Shown: positions 1-13,323 of the stretch, piece by piece
Layout of the letters: every line of letters starts with the position of its first letter
Position numbering within the stretch: position 1 is the stretch's first letter
From: Cornus controversa
Taxonomy: Eukaryota; Streptophyta; Magnoliopsida; Cornales; Cornaceae
Direction: 5' to 3'
Length of the DNA stretch: 64,000 nucleotides
Assembly (NCBI GenBank): GCA_026545225.1
Contig: CM048846.1
Location: 17,110,001-17,174,000, forward strand
Notes under the pieces: generated by a model
Seen by the model: the letters and a program-made list of their open reading frames with translations, nothing else
Told to the model about the DNA's origin: nothing
Databases searched by the model: none
Program-made: the position numbers and the translations under genes

Positions 1-829
1 TGCACTCCACCTTATAAATTTAGCAACTAAAATGACTGTTTTTGTCCGTTTTTTTGTAATGTCTTTTCAAATAAAGCTTATATTTCATTTGATGAGATTA
101 GAAATAGTAAGAAAGGAAATAAAATAAAAAATATTTTAACATTTTACGAGTTTACATAGCAGGAAATGAAAATTTTGTAAAAAATAACTTTTCATAACCA
201 CCTAATTTTCTCTTAAATTTTTCCTACAAAAACACTGCAAATTTTTGCTTTGTTGAAAAAGCTATGTGAACTTATTATTATGCCCCCTTTTTATTTCTTT
301 AAAATAAAACAATTTTATGCATATATTTTTAAAATATAGTATAATAGTCCATTATCTCTATCAATGTCCTAGAAAATTATTTATTTAGATTCTTATATTC
401 CTTTAAGGTGAAGTATTATATTTTCTTGTAATTTTCATCCTATTCAAACCAAGAAATAATAGTTCCCACAACTTTCTTTAAAAAAAAATAAAAAATCATG
501 CTAATCAAATGCATGCTATAAAATTAAATTCCTTTCATTTAGGGGAAAAAATAATTTTTCTTTCCTTCACTCCAATTTCTTTCACTTTCACTTTTTGCTA
601 TTAATTTTCATCTAACCAAACAAACTCTATGACTTTATTTAAGAGATGAAGGGTAAACTTGTCATTTTATTTATTAAAATTAAAAGTTAGAGTGGCTAAG
701 GTCAAATGTAGAATGTTAATAATAGCCTCCCATGAAAAAATACATTATAGGACTAAGAATTAGCAAAACTATAACCGAATATATAAAATGTATATTTAAT
801 AAATTTTCAAGCAAAGATAATATAGCAAT

Positions 830-1200
830 AACAATTGGAGACAGAGGATTATTTAGAATAATAATTTTTATATTTAGGATCAATAGTTAAAAAAGATGTG
901 CAAATAAATGATGATGTCACTAGTAGGATTAGAGCCCGTGGACAAAATGAAAATGATATTTTATGTGATAACAAAATAACTCATTAAGCTAAAAGGAGAA
1001 TTCTACAGAAGTGTTATCATGCCAATCATCTTTATACAGGAGAGAGTGTTCAACATTGAAAACGAATCAAAAATAATATATTTATATTACTAAAATAAGA
1101 ATGTTGGGATAAATGATCTTGAAATAAAATAATTTCAAATATTAAATATAGAAGAGGACATGCTTATCATAGAACAATATGAAATAGAGAATTCATATGG
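830..1200 (+). pseudogene. LINE (L1-like) reverse transcriptase C-terminal relic
   Basis: Reading from 877 gives GSIVKKDVQINDDVTSRIRA, followed by ILCDNKIT, then a stop and KRRILQKCYHAN. This resembles the region after the catalytic RT core in plant L1-like LINEs (pattern LGSI..DG.I..DVT.RI.AG, then VLCDRK.P.KLKGKFYR). Stops and frameshifts interrupt it and no upstream RT core is recognisable, so it is a short dead 3' fragment. Identification rests on remembered family patterns. Confidence 0.6.
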
Positions 1201-1298
1201 TTGATCTCGTTCATATAGAGCAAAGACAATAATAATGATGATGTGATGGCAATTTACCAAAAATATTCTAAAGATAGTAAATCGATTAGACTCTTATG

Positions 1299-2012
1299 CT
1301 GCCTTAAGTACACAAAAATGGAATGAAATGAAATGTCAATTTCATCCATTCTTTTGTTAAGTATGAATTTTAAGGTGGCAATGATCATTCTCTTATAATA
1401 AAAATTCATTCTATAGTTAAAGATATGGAATGGGTAAATTCATTCCTAGTTAGTAAGATTAAAAAAAAATCATATTAACGAAAAACTCTTCACTTCATCA
1501 CCACCACCACCACTACTGCCTCCACCACTACCACTACTGCCGCCGCCCCCACCACATCACCACCTTCCTTCACCACCACACCACCACCTCCACATCGCCA
1601 CCTTCTTCGACCACCACTGCTAGCCACATCGTATTCGTCACCTTCCTCCACCACCAACTCTACCTCCACATTGCTACCTTTTTCCACTGCCACCCCCCAC
1701 TACACCACTGCCACCCCCACCCCCACCCTCACCACACCACCTCCACCACCACACCATAACCACCCCCATCACCTCCACCACCACCCCCATCACCTCCACC
1801 ACTGTCACCGTCACCACCACCTCACATTTATTAGTTTAATTTATTTGTCACTAAAGGAGGTATTTTGAACAATTTGATTTAAGATTTGTTTCATTCTCAT
1901 CTCATTTATATTTTTAATCAAACAATAGAATGAGAATGACCATTCCATTCTCATTCTCATTCCATTCCCAGATGCATTCCATTTCATTCTGCGTACCAAA
2001 CACAATATTGTA
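1299..2012. mobile_element. TIR element with CCACCA-rich interior, copy 1 (degraded)
   Basis: The flanks of the CCACCA array (about 1497-1826) match those of the neighbouring copy at 2045-3350. On the left both share TATGAATTTTAAGGTG and an AAAAATTCATTC-type stretch. On the right both share TTTATTTGTCACTA, GAATGAGAATGACCATT-type sequence and the terminal GTACCAAACACA. The left terminus is decayed, so the boundary is approximate. It has no coding capacity; the Pro/His-rich frames through the array are translation artefacts of a trinucleotide repeat. Confidence 0.55.
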
Positions 2013-2044
2013 GTCCAAGATGTGAAGTTAAGGTATTACCTTTA

Positions 2045-3350
2045 TGCTACGTTTGGTACGTAGAAATAGAATAGAATGGAATACCCATGTTTGGTATGAA
2101 TTTTAAGGTGAGAATGGTCATTCCCTTGGAATGAAAATTCATTCCATAATTAAACCTATGGAATGGGCATTCCATTCTCAATAAGATTAAAAAAAAAATT
2201 AAATTACCAAAAACCCTTCACCTCTACCACCACTTCCACCACCACACTAACTCTACCACCATCACCACCACTACCACCGGCTCCACCACCACTGGCACCG
2301 CCGCCTCCACCTAGGGCTGCAACTGGAGCGGATTAGAAGTACAATTCGGGCTTTACCCTACAAATGAAATATTTAACTCTAACCCAACCATAACTCTACT
2401 TCCAACCTTAACTATTCAACTCTAGCCCAAACCATCCTTAAATTTTTGTAACTCGGGTTGAGATTTCGGGTTAGACAATCGGGTTAATTTGGGTTATCTA
2501 TATTACCAATCTCCATGTTAAAAATTTAAAGCGATCATTAATAAGTTTCACATTAGATTACTTCTAAACACATCAAAATTAAGAATTTAATACAAATCTC
2601 TAAAAAATTACAAACAAATTTTTAAGAAAATTAATTATCCAAAGTGCTAACATACAATAAATTAAAATAAAGGAAATTGAAAAGAAATAAAAAATATGTA
2701 TAAAAATAATATTATAATTCGGTTCGGGTTTGGGTTGTTGGCACCTCAACCTAAACCTAACTCTAATTAAGTTTGAGTTGAGATTTTTTACCAACGTTCA
2801 ACCCTAATTGTAAAAATAGTTGCCCAAGCCTGTAAAAATTCGGCTGGACTCAGGTTGGGTTCGGGTTGCCCAACCCAAGTTGTAGCCCTACCTCCACCAC
2901 CTCCACATCATCACCTTCCTACTCCACCACCATCACAACCTCCACCGCCACCTTCCTCTACCACCACACCACCACTTCCACCGCCACCCCCACCACACCA
3001 CTACCACCACATCCACATCGTCGTCACCACCCCCATCGCACCACCACCACCACCACATCGCCACCTTCCTCCACCACCTCCACTCGCGCCACACCACTCC
3101 ACCATTTACACATCGCCACCTTCCTCACCACATCCATCGCCACCTTCTTCCACCACCACACATTTGTTGGTTTAATTTATTTGTCACTAGGAAGAGTATT
3201 TTGGAGAATTTAATTTAAAATTTATTATATTCTTACTTTATTTCATATTTGCGACCAAACGATAGAATGAGAATAACCATTTCATTCCATTCTCATTCTC
3301 ATTTCATTTTCAGTTGCATTGCATTCTATTTCCGTGTACCAAACACAACA
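2045..3350. mobile_element. TIR element with CCACCA-rich interior, copy 2, TTA target duplication
   Basis: The ends are TGCTACGTTTGGTACG at left and, reverse complemented at right, TGTTGTGTTTGGTACACG: imperfect inverted repeats that continue into GAAATAGAAT. TTA flanks both ends (2042-2044 and 3351-3353), as in PIF/Harbinger/Tourist elements. The interior is an irregular CCACCA/CCTCCA array (2221-2311 and 2891-3160) interrupted by a hAT-type MITE. No transposase is present. The superfamily assignment is inferred from the TSD. Confidence 0.65.
2312..2890. mobile_element. Nested hAT-type MITE (579 bp)
   Basis: It starts TAGGGCTGCAACT and ends with the inverse AGTTGTAGCCCTA, matching 12 of 13. 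Both sides carry the octamer CCTCCACC (2304-2311 and 2891-2898), as expected for hAT. Because the target array is itself CCTCCACC-rich, the octamer is weaker evidence than usual. The interior is rich in AACCC/GGGTT words and is non-coding. Confidence 0.7.
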
Positions 3351-3353
3351 TTA

Positions 3354-4575
3354 GTCTACTTTCTTGGAGTTACATTAATCTATCAGTCATTTATTACATA
3401 GAATTCTACCTACTTTTGTTGCTAATAAAATTAAACAATAGTCTAGCAAAATTAATTTTTAAAGAGTGCCCATAAAGTTCAACAATATGACAATTTTCAT
3501 TGTTTCATATAAGTGGAGGGGTGGGTCTCAGTATTGACATCACCATAACGTTAACAGTGGAGTTCACAAACTCCACTTACAAAAAAACAATCGGAGTTGT
3601 GTAACTATAGAATTATAAATCAATTTTTTTTTTTAAATATCAAATTTATTGTTATTTTTTCAAAAAAATGATAGAAGTTTCCATTAATTTTTTGTTTTTG
3701 GTTGATAAACAGTCTACAAGGAGCGAAATTGTATTCTTATCTAATATTAATACTGATAGTTTTTGTTGGATACTGTTTAGTGTTTATTGAGGTAAAAAAT
3801 AAAATAAAAAATTGATGGGTGTTTAAAGCATTCAAAAACAGTCTTGTGAAAATTTCTGTATTTTTAAAATCATTAAGGGATGTCTATGTAATTACGCTAT
3901 ACCTCGGGGAGGTAAGTGGCCATATTTTTTACCACTTCTGAAAAGTAAGAGAGAAAAGTGAAGAGCAACCCAGACAAGGCTTCACAATATCTCTCTCTCT
4001 CTCTCATTATTTTTCTTGCATTCTGTTTCGTTTCTTATCAGTCACCGACGTACCAAAACCATTAATATTCTGATCTCCGGCGTTGGAATCGGTTTGTTCG
4101 GAGAGTTGTCACCCAATGACGGTTGAAGAGTCAAGGAGCTAGATTTTAGGGGTCTGAAATGTCCGAAACCTCACAAATTCGACCAAGATCTCTCACTCTC
4201 TCTCTAGTTCCATTGCTTTAAAACCAACTTTTCGTTCGATTTTGACCGTTGTAATCTTACTGTGTTCGCCGGCGACACTTTGACTCTTGCCATCGGCGAC
4301 TCATCGTTCTGGATTTTCATCAAATTTCTGAGCTTTGAGCTGATTTTGGAACTTGGGTTTTGATAATTAGCCTGTGTATGAATCTGGGTTTTTTGGGTCA
4401 GAGGTTAATCATAACCTATTAGGTGTGAACAGTGAAAGCAAGATTGACTGGCAGATAGAGAGAGAGTTCGATTCGAAACCCTAGAAAAGCAATCCCAAAA
4501 GTTTTCTTCAATTTAAATGCCCTAGATTTCCTCTTGGCTACCCAGAGAATCCCCTATTGTAACAATTTCAGCACC
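3354..4575 (+). promoter_or_regulatory. Promoter and uORF-rich 5' leader of the IDD gene
   Basis: No clear TATA box is visible. A CT-rich tract at about 3990-4005 probably lies close to the transcription start, giving a leader of roughly 550-600 nt if unspliced. The leader has four upstream ORFs, all closed before the main ATG: 4116-4142 (8 codons), 4159-4221 (20 codons), 4378-4422 (14 codons), and a minimal ATG-CCC-TAG at 4517-4525, 50 bases before the start. An intron in the leader could remove some of them. Confidence 0.5.
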
Positions 4576-6746
4576 ATGTCAGCCGAATTAGACAACTCGT
4601 CCGCCATGAACGGTTCCACAGCTTCCGGCGAAGCCAGCGTCTCTTCTTCCGGCAATCAAGCCGAACCTCCAAAGCCAGCAACAAAGAAGAAGCGAAACCT
4701 CCCTGGAATGCCAGGTAAAGAAAAGTTATTTAGCTAATTGTTCTATATAGTCAATGAATTGATTGAAATGAAATTTATCTTCGGCTTGATGTTTTGCTGA
4801 TAGATCCGAACGCGGAGGTGATTGCTCTGTCCCCGAAGACTCTGATGGCGACGAATCGATTCATCTGCGAAATATGCAACAAAGGGTTTCAACGAGACCA
4901 GAATTTACAGCTCCATCGCAGAGGACACAACCTTCCATGGAAGCTCAGACAGAGGTCAAGCAAAGAGGTTCGGAAGCGAGTCTATGTTTGTCCCGAAGCG
5001 TCGTGTGTTCACCACGATCCTTCGCGAGCATTGGGCGATCTCACGGGGATAAAGAAGCATTTCTGTAGAAAGCATGGCGAGAAGAAGTGGAAGTGCGACA
5101 AGTGTTCGAAGAAATACGCAGTCCAGTCGGATTGGAAGGCTCATTCGAAGATTTGTGGAACCAGAGAGTACAAATGCGATTGTGGGACTATGTTTTCAAG
5201 GTTTTTGATGTTTTTTATCTGTTAAATTCTCTGTTAATTTGTTCAATTCCTCATGTTTTGGGTTTCTGAAGTCAAAGTTTTTGGCTTGTTTGAAGGAGGG
5301 ATAGCTTTATCACACACAGAGCGTTCTGTGATGCATTAGCAGAGGAGAGTTCCAAAGCGCACACAGTAGTGACACCTCCAAAAGCAGATGAAGGCCCAAA
5401 ACTTCCAACAGCAGCCTCATCACCACCACCTCCGCCACCATTGCCAGCACCAGCGGCAGTACCAGGTCTTCCACAGTCAACGACTGTTATATCTTCAGTT
5501 CTGCCAATTCAGAGTACAGGTAGCATTACCCAAATCTTAATACTTTGCATTTTTTTAATTTTGATTTTGTCGGATGAGTTAAACAAACCAACAATTTTTT
5601 TTCTTGTTTCTCTCTCTTGATCTTTGGAGTTTAGTTGTTTTGTCTGTTACTGGTCTTTGTTCTCATCTGTAAGTACAGACATTAAGCTAGTAACTGATAT
5701 TGAGATTTCTAGTATAGGAATTAGAAAGTAAGAAATATAAGCTTCTTGGGTGGAGCTTTAAGGTTGAATCTAAATAATCTTGATAAAGTAAGAAACGGGA
5801 GATTCAAAAGCTAAAAAAGAGAGAAGCGGGTATTCAGAAAGGCAACTATTATTGGTTCTCCTTTTACTTCAAATATATTTGTTTAATAAGAAAAGACTTT
5901 CTATTATCTCTTTACTCTGTAGATGAGTAATCCTTTTCCTATTTCTCTGTCTTTTTGTTGTTGTTTGTTAATGTTACAGAATTGCCAGAAAATAATTCTA
6001 CACAGATCTTAGAAGATACACCATTAACAACTGGGTTAACTGGAAGCTGTAGCAATAGTAGTATGTCAAGCAGCAATGGAAGTACAAGCAGTAGCGTATT
6101 TGCAAGCTTATTTGCTTCATCAACAGCTTCAGGAAGTTTACAACCTCAAACACCTGGTTTTACCGACTTAATCCGCTCCATGGCTCGTCCTGAACCTACA
6201 CCTGACCTTGCACCGCCTTCATCCCTAGAACCCATTTCTCTGTGCCTTGCAACCAATCATGGGTCATCAATTTTCGGAACTGCAGGGCAAGAACGTCGGC
6301 AGTATGCACCGCCTCCTCAGCCGGCAATGTCTGCAACCGCATTACTACAGAAAGCTGCTCAGATGGGTGCTGCAGCAACAAATGCATCATTGCTGAGAGG
6401 GTTTGGGATTGTTTCTTCTACTTCATCATCTTCACCAGGGCAGCAAGAGTGGCACCGGCAGCAAATTGAGCCGGGGAGTGCATCATTGGCTGCCGGGCTT
6501 GGACTTGGACTTGCCTGCGATGGGGGTTCTGGTCTGAAGGAATTGATGTTGGGGACTCCTTCTGTTTTTGGTCCCAAGCAGACTACGCTCGATCTTCTCG
6601 GGTTGGGTATGGCTGCTGGTGGCGGCCCAACTAGTGGGTTATCGGCACTAATGACCTCCATTGGAGGTGGCCTTGATGTTTCAGCCGCAGCTGCATCATT
6701 CAATGGTGGAGAATTACCTGTCAAAGACATAGGTAGGAGCTCATGA
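4576..6746 (+). CDS. IDD2: INDETERMINATE DOMAIN C2H2 transcription factor, GAF1/IDD2-like
   Basis: Four coding exons with GT-AG introns: 4576-4714, 4804-5200, 5296-5519 and 5980-6746, giving about 508 residues. The ATG at 4576 is in ACCATGTC context and gives MSAELDNSS, like the MPVDLDNSS start of Arabidopsis GAF1/IDD2. The ID domain has a basic KKKR stretch at about 37-40, then zinc fingers at residues 68-88 (C2H2), 109-137 (C2H2), 144-164 (C2HC) and 171-190 (C2HC). The long last exon carries MSATALLQKAAQMG at about 370, then FGPKQTTLDLLGLG and a C-terminal KDI, as in the IDD1/IDD2 pair. Family members are nuclear DNA-binding proteins; GAF1 partners with DELLA and TOPLESS proteins in gibberellin responses. 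IDD1/ENHYDROUS is the main alternative. Fingers are complete and there are no frame breaks. Confidence 0.93.
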
Positions 6747-7080
6747 CATGGGAGCTCATCACATGAAAGAGGAAGTTGTATTGGAGAGAGAAAAAACAGA
6801 GACTTTTTACCTTTGATGGAGGAGTATATTGTCCAACAGCAAAGGGTGTTGGTTAAATTGATGTTGCAGATGAAACATTGATTGGATATACAGTACCAAT
6901 GCCCCAAAATGTTCTCTTATGGAGGTAAGCCTCAGATGTAACCATAGGCAATTGGATCTTTATATGTTATGCAGCCTTTTAATAGAAGGGCAAAAACAAC
7001 TTTGTTTATGTGATGTAAAAGTAGCATATGGTCCTAGATCTCCTTTTAGGTTAATTCATTATACACATGCATTGAATGTG
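6747..7080 (+). other. Probable 3' UTR of the IDD gene
   Basis: Sequence downstream of the TGA has no coding signal or repeat and becomes AT-rich. No single clear polyadenylation signal decides the end. Confidence 0.35.
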
Positions 7081-10000
7081 TGATGTTGGTCAAAACTACC
7101 AAAAACAACAGCAACACTAGTGTATATTCACAGGATCTGGATCTTTAAATCTTAGCCCATTGAGTGATTTATGAAGTTAAAACACCCCAGATATATGAGC
7201 ATGTGTGAGTTAAACTGTAACATCTCAATTGTAGCTTTTGGTTCAATGTATGGGACATTCAGTAGAAATTTGATTTGGGTTGATCATGTAGATTTTAGCA
7301 AACAATTTGAGCCAGGCTTCTATTTAAAAGTTTAAACCAACTTGATTATTTTGTAATAGTTTTGTGCCTTGACCTTATATACACGCGCGCGCGCGCGCGC
7401 ACACACATATAAATCCCCCTGACCCCTGAGAAGAAAATAATAGCTAGCCTGTTTCATCCAAGTAAAGAATGCGCACAAGATGCTAACATTACACCTTGCA
7501 TAAGATGCTAACAGTACACCTTTTATTGGTTTAATTTAGTATTGTATTTGTTTACAGAAAAGTGCGTATAGTGATTGTACAAGTCAACTCTATAGGTTCA
7601 ATTGCTAATCTATAATGGTTGACCCTCATTGTATGTGTTGGCCGATGGCTATGGACAAACAGAACAACATATAAAAGATTGATCTTAATTTAAGAAAATT
7701 AATCCTAGTTTCTGTCACTAGTTCTTGTCATTTATCTATCACTACTAAATGGACCACACATAAGAAATTGCTTTGTAGAGTCTATGAGGCTAGGAAAACA
7801 AGGATAGTGGTCCAGTGCACTTTAAATCGAAGATTTAACACACTTATATAATAATGATATAAACACTAGCATAAAACACGCAACATATTATATCAAAATT
7901 TAATATGATTACACTATTAAATCGTGAATACAATATATTTAAATCGTTATTACATTCTCGTAAGTGGTCGATTTAATTCAAATGTGAATTCCCACAGTAA
8001 AGGATTAGGTGACTCCACGTGAACCATCATCCTTATTAAATTTTGGCTACTGAAATTCATCAAAGTGTTGACTCGTGGTACAATTCAGAGTAACATTATT
8101 ACCTACGTACCAAAGCAGAGAGTCATCATCTATCCATTTGAGACCCTCTTCAATTCAGTGATTGTAATATGTATTCTAACTGAAATTCTTCATCAACCAC
8201 CACTCATAATCTTATCCACTAGTGGTTGTTCCAATGTTTTTTTACATTTAATTTTTTGCTTATTTTTCAAATTGGGCATATGATTAATGCCATTTACGTC
8301 ACATTCAATTAAACATAGTCACACGTAAATGCACTCGGTACTCTTTATGGAGTGGAGGGGATGGTAATAGGCTAATAGCCTTCTTTTAAGAACATTTCTC
8401 TCTTAGATATGTCGGATACCGATATGCATCTCACGTCACAGTGTCAAATTTTCAAATAGAAATACATGTGGACACTATTAAATATTCATTTTATTTAATA
8501 ATTTTTTATTTTATTTTTATATTATACAATAATACCTTTATGTACCATTTTGTTCAATATAGGCAGTTGACTTATTTTGAAGTAATAATATAATAAAATT
8601 GAATTTTTGAATATGCCTTTTTAGATACATGACCTATCAAAATGTCGGATATTCTATAACTATGTCCGATCGATATGCGTTTGACACGGATACCTTAGTT
8701 ACTTTTGAAGAGTGCCTGTAATATAGATTGGCCAAGATGTTCAAAGCAATTGAAAGAATCAGAGGGAGGTCCAGCAGCTTCAGATGCTTGCATCTGCATT
8801 ATTAATGGTCGTCCAGGCCCCACCAGTAACTGCTCCAAATGTCGTTGGTGGTAGTCTGAAGTATTAAATCAGTCATTGGGTTTTCTAAAATTTGTTTTAA
8901 TTTAATTTTATCTTATTTACAAGAAATTATAGAATATTTCAGGAGTACCATAGCCGTTACACATCCAATCGATAAAAACTCTCCATTTTATTTAAATATA
9001 AGAAATATCAATTTACCATTAGTTGAATGTGTAAGAGGGTATGGTACCGGATATTCAATATTTTCTCCTTATTTACACACACACGTGTGTATATATATAT
9101 ATACACTTTTGATGTTAAAGCAGCGAAGACATACTTAGTTCAGTTTGTCTTATCAGATTAAAACAAAAAGTAATTTCAAAATTCATTTGGTTAATGGTTT
9201 TTTTTCTTTATATCTGAGTTTTTTTTTAAAAAATAAAATAAAATTCAAAGAAACATTTTTCGTTTTTTTAACTTTTTAAAAAAGGATTTTCAGTTTTCTA
9301 ACTTCTTAAAAACTCTTCTCAAAAACTGTTATATTTAGGCCAACTCAAACCCAAGCTAATAGAAACAAATCAGGTGATGAGACCCACCAACGGGTGGCCC
9401 CCCCGTCTGGTTTTGTTATCAATTTGGGCCGAATTTGGTCCATATACTGTAGACGCCAGGCCTACCACAATAACTCTTAACACATTAAACCTAATTTACT
9501 GTGATCATAAATATGAACCAGAAAGCTTATGATTGTGGGTTTGTCTTTTGGATCAAAACTGGAAACACCATGTTGGTTTTTTTTATTGTATTTAGACCTA
9601 CTACGGCGGGAAAAATAAAAATTAAAAAGAAAGAGAAACTTAAAATACATTTTCGTTACGAAACGTATTTTCGAGTACTATTCAAGACACTTATAACAAA
9701 ACAATTATTCTGTTTTAGACAAAAACAAAAATGCAAAATATAAACGCACACCAAACAAGTCCTATAAGGGTAGGCAAGATGATTAAAAGTATATTTACCA
9801 TGAAGGTCGTGGTTACAGAATTCTACTTTTTAAAAATATCAAGTTTCCCTCAATTTTATCAAATTAAAGAAGTTTCTCTCAATTTTATCAAATGAACAAT
9901 GTTAAAATTAAGGGAGGAACTAATTTGAAGTTTAAAATGGGATAGATTTTGCTTTTGTATTCTAAAACTTTACGTTAATTTTTTTAATTTACCATAATAA

Positions 10001-10727
10001 GTTTTAAAATTGCATTAAAATCCCAATCTTCTAAGAAGAAAAATTACAAACTACTTCGTCGTGTTTTAAAAGTGTTCCTGCCATTTTCACTCGGGTCCAA
10101 TCAGACAAAAAAAATTCAGATTGCAACACTTTTAGCCATCCAAGTCGAATCATGTTTAGCACGTGTCCAAAACATTATGACACCTTTAGAAGAAGTGTTC
10201 GTGTCTTTTGGTTAAAACTATATGGTGCTAGTCTGACCCAAGACCCGGCACCTGGGCGGATACACCAGTAGGATTCATAAACTCTTAGTAGCAAGGCCCA
10301 TGATTAGGGGTGCAATTGAGGAGTCAATTTGAACCTAGCCTCACTTCATTCCGGTCATTTGATGGGTCTCGACAACTTTCTTTAATGTTTTAGTTAGCAC
10401 ATCAAGTTTAATTCAACCAATCTGAGTTTAACTTAAAATTAGCAGTGTTTAGAAATATAAGTTCAAATTTAGGATTGAGAAACTCGTTTTTTTATTTTTT
10501 TCCTTTATTTATTTATTCGGGGTGAGCTTCCTTTTAGATTTTTCAATCCGATGTTAATTAATTTTTATTTTTTGATTTTCTCAAAAACATGACAATGTTG
10601 TTTGATGAAAGATAGCAGATGCGCTTTCCCAAAAAAAAAAAAAAAAAGCCGCATGTCTGCTTTGAGAGAAGGGTAATTTTAATATTTAAATTCTTTTAAC
10701 AATTGTTAGATATTTAGAACTAGCGAG

Positions 10728-10776
<49 letters not shown>

Positions 10777-11694
10777 TATGGGGGCCACATGGTGAAATGC
10801 GGAGGAATCTCATAAAATTAGAAAGGGTGGTCACCATAAAGAAAAAACTAATTATTGTTGAATCAAGAGTTACTTTTGAAAGCAAAATCAAATCAACATA
10901 TCCTACGGATCGCCCTCCTCCTCCTTGTGAAAGGGCCGCCTTGGTTGCTTGTCAAATTTAAAGATATATATATATATATATATAGAAGATACCCACCATA
11001 CTCTAAGGCATGGCCAAATTAAGTCCACTTCTCCTAACCTTTGCCTTTACTTTTTCCTAGAGTTGGGCTGAATGGTGACACAACCTTTATATGACTCATT
11101 TCAATCAGAATCTCAACCTTCCCCTTCTTTTGTGACCTACAAGCTGCCTCTCTCCCACCGCGTGTGTCCCGTGTACTCAAAAACTTAACTCCTAAGTATT
11201 TGACTTGTCATATTTCTCAGATAGATTTTTTATTCCCAAACTTACTAAAGTAAGTTTTATTTTTCTAATATTCCAAAAGTTTTTTTTTTATTTTTTTTCA
11301 AATATTCCAAAAGATTGACATAGATATGTTGAAGTTTGATATACATTGTTAGAATTCATTCATTGACAACACAAGTTTTTGGAGTAACAGGTGATTCAAC
11401 ACAATATTTGAGCTCTGATTTTAATTTGGAGGTCTTCAATTCAATTCCTCTTGACACGTGCAAGACGAAATTGCATATGATAGATGGTATTGGAGCATGT
11501 ATGCATTGTTGAACCCATTCTCTAACCATTAAGCCTTTTGAGTAATTGGTAATTTGAATTTGAATATATTTTTTTTTTGACATTTTTTTCCTTATTCCCG
11601 TGTCATTGAAGTCTGGTCCAAGTGTTGGTGGGGCTCATTATTTCACTCATGTAAATTTTTTTTCAAATTACTTCGAATTCAGATTACTTATCAA

Positions 11695-11735
<41 letters not shown>

Positions 11736-13079
11736 CACACACGCTTTATACAGCATGATTTTAACTTTTCTTGAAACAAACTCATCTCATCGTTATGGTG
11801 TACCTAGAATTTTTTGGCCTTGGTAATGTGCTTTTTTTTTTTAATTATTAACCAAGAAAAAAATAAATATTTAAAAGACATTATTCTACATTTTGAACTA
11901 AATATAGTTGGTGTAATACCAGGTCTACTAAAATATCCTGGAGTTAGAAAAGGTAGGGTCGGCTGAAGCGTTAGGTGACTTAGGCGGTTGCTTAAGACCC
12001 CAGCCAATAGAATTCATTTACTAAACTCCTAAAAAAATCCATTTCCTTGTATTTAGGCCTCAAATAATTAAGTAGCTTATATAATTTAATTCATCTTATT
12101 TTCATTCGACAAGTGATATTGAAAATTGGTAAAACTTTTCATCTACTCCTATATTTTCTCTATTAAACTCATATTTTTAATTTTTTATTGTTATCTCTTA
12201 CGATTTCCTTTCTCTTATCCTTCTTACACACACTTTTTTTCCTCTCCCCATTTCAGATAAGGGTGTATTAATATTAGAACAATCTCTCCATGAACCTATC
12301 TGTCTATATGTTTTATTATTTTAGACTCTTCTATATTTGTTTCTTTACCAACAAGAAAGAACTGATTTTCTATTTGGGTTCAATAACTTAATGAATAGTT
12401 ACAAAATAGTAGTAAAAGTGAAGACAAGATTTTTATAAGATCAGGTTTTATTATTCTTTAACTTAATTTATTTTGTACTTTTATTATTATTTTTTATTAT
12501 AGAAATTGTATATTTAGTTTGTGTCCATTTTTATTTATATTATTGATTATGACTAATATAAATTATGAATCACGATACAAAAAACTTTAAAAAAAAAAAA
12601 TAGATAAAATAATTCAATCTGAAAAAAGAGCTCCTATAAATTTGTTATAACTAATAATCAAAATGTAATAAAAAAATTAGATAAAAATTTAACAATAAAC
12701 AATCAAATTATCTAATTAGTAACTTTGCATTTTAAAAAATAAGACGAATGATTTTTAAATAAAAATTATTAACTATTATTTGATATTAATATTTTAAACA
12801 TATGATCACTTTATTAATTTTCGTTTAAGACGTCAAATTTTGTTCAAGTGTCCTTAAAAAAAATTAATCATGATGTTCAAGATGATTGCATGTGGTTGCA
12901 TTCGATCCCTCGTTAATGTTCAAACCATGTTGATTCAGCATGTGACGAAATGACAAAAAATAATAATAATAATGAAGAAACCTAAGTTTGATTAAGACGT
13001 CGGTGCTATATGTGTTGCATATATAAAGATATTTATATACATTTATATATATGTTATATCTATGCATCACTATATACTA

Positions 13080-13115
<36 letters not shown>

Positions 13116-13323
13116 CCTTTAAAAAGACCAAACACTTTTGAGGTGGTTTGCTTTCCATAAAGTTCATAAGGAAAAAAAAAAAAAGGTGTAGCTATTGAGC
13201 GTTAGTAAATGAACGGATGGATTGGTCGATCAATCATGCACTTTGGAACATATTCGTCCTCTTTTTGAATAGCCGCCATATGATCTATATACATTTTCTT
13301 TCTTTTTGGGATAAATAATACTA
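7081..13323. other. Intergenic, AT-rich, no gene recognised
   Basis: It contains simple repeats: (CG)n(CA)n at about 7382-7408, (TA)n followed by (GA)n at 10727-10776, (AT)n(AC)n at about 11699-11742 and (AT)n at about 13083-13112. A 24-bp word AAGATGCTAACA.TACACCTT occurs twice in tandem near 7477-7521. Short open frames here are in low-complexity sequence and match no family I know. Stretches near 9740 and 11950-12060 look like MITE ends, but I could not pair them. Confidence 0.5.

Noticed and set aside
1490..1868. Pro/His/Val-rich open frames over the CCACCA arrays (also 2855-3213)
   Set aside because: They follow a trinucleotide repeat in several frames on both strands, lack conserved domains and sit inside transposon-like sequence.
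10727..10776. TA/GA microsatellite considered as a promoter element
   Set aside because: No gene begins downstream within a plausible distance.
11900..12900. Possible TTF-type hAT element (words such as GGCGGTTGCTTAAGACCCC)
   Set aside because: I could not identify paired termini or a target duplication.
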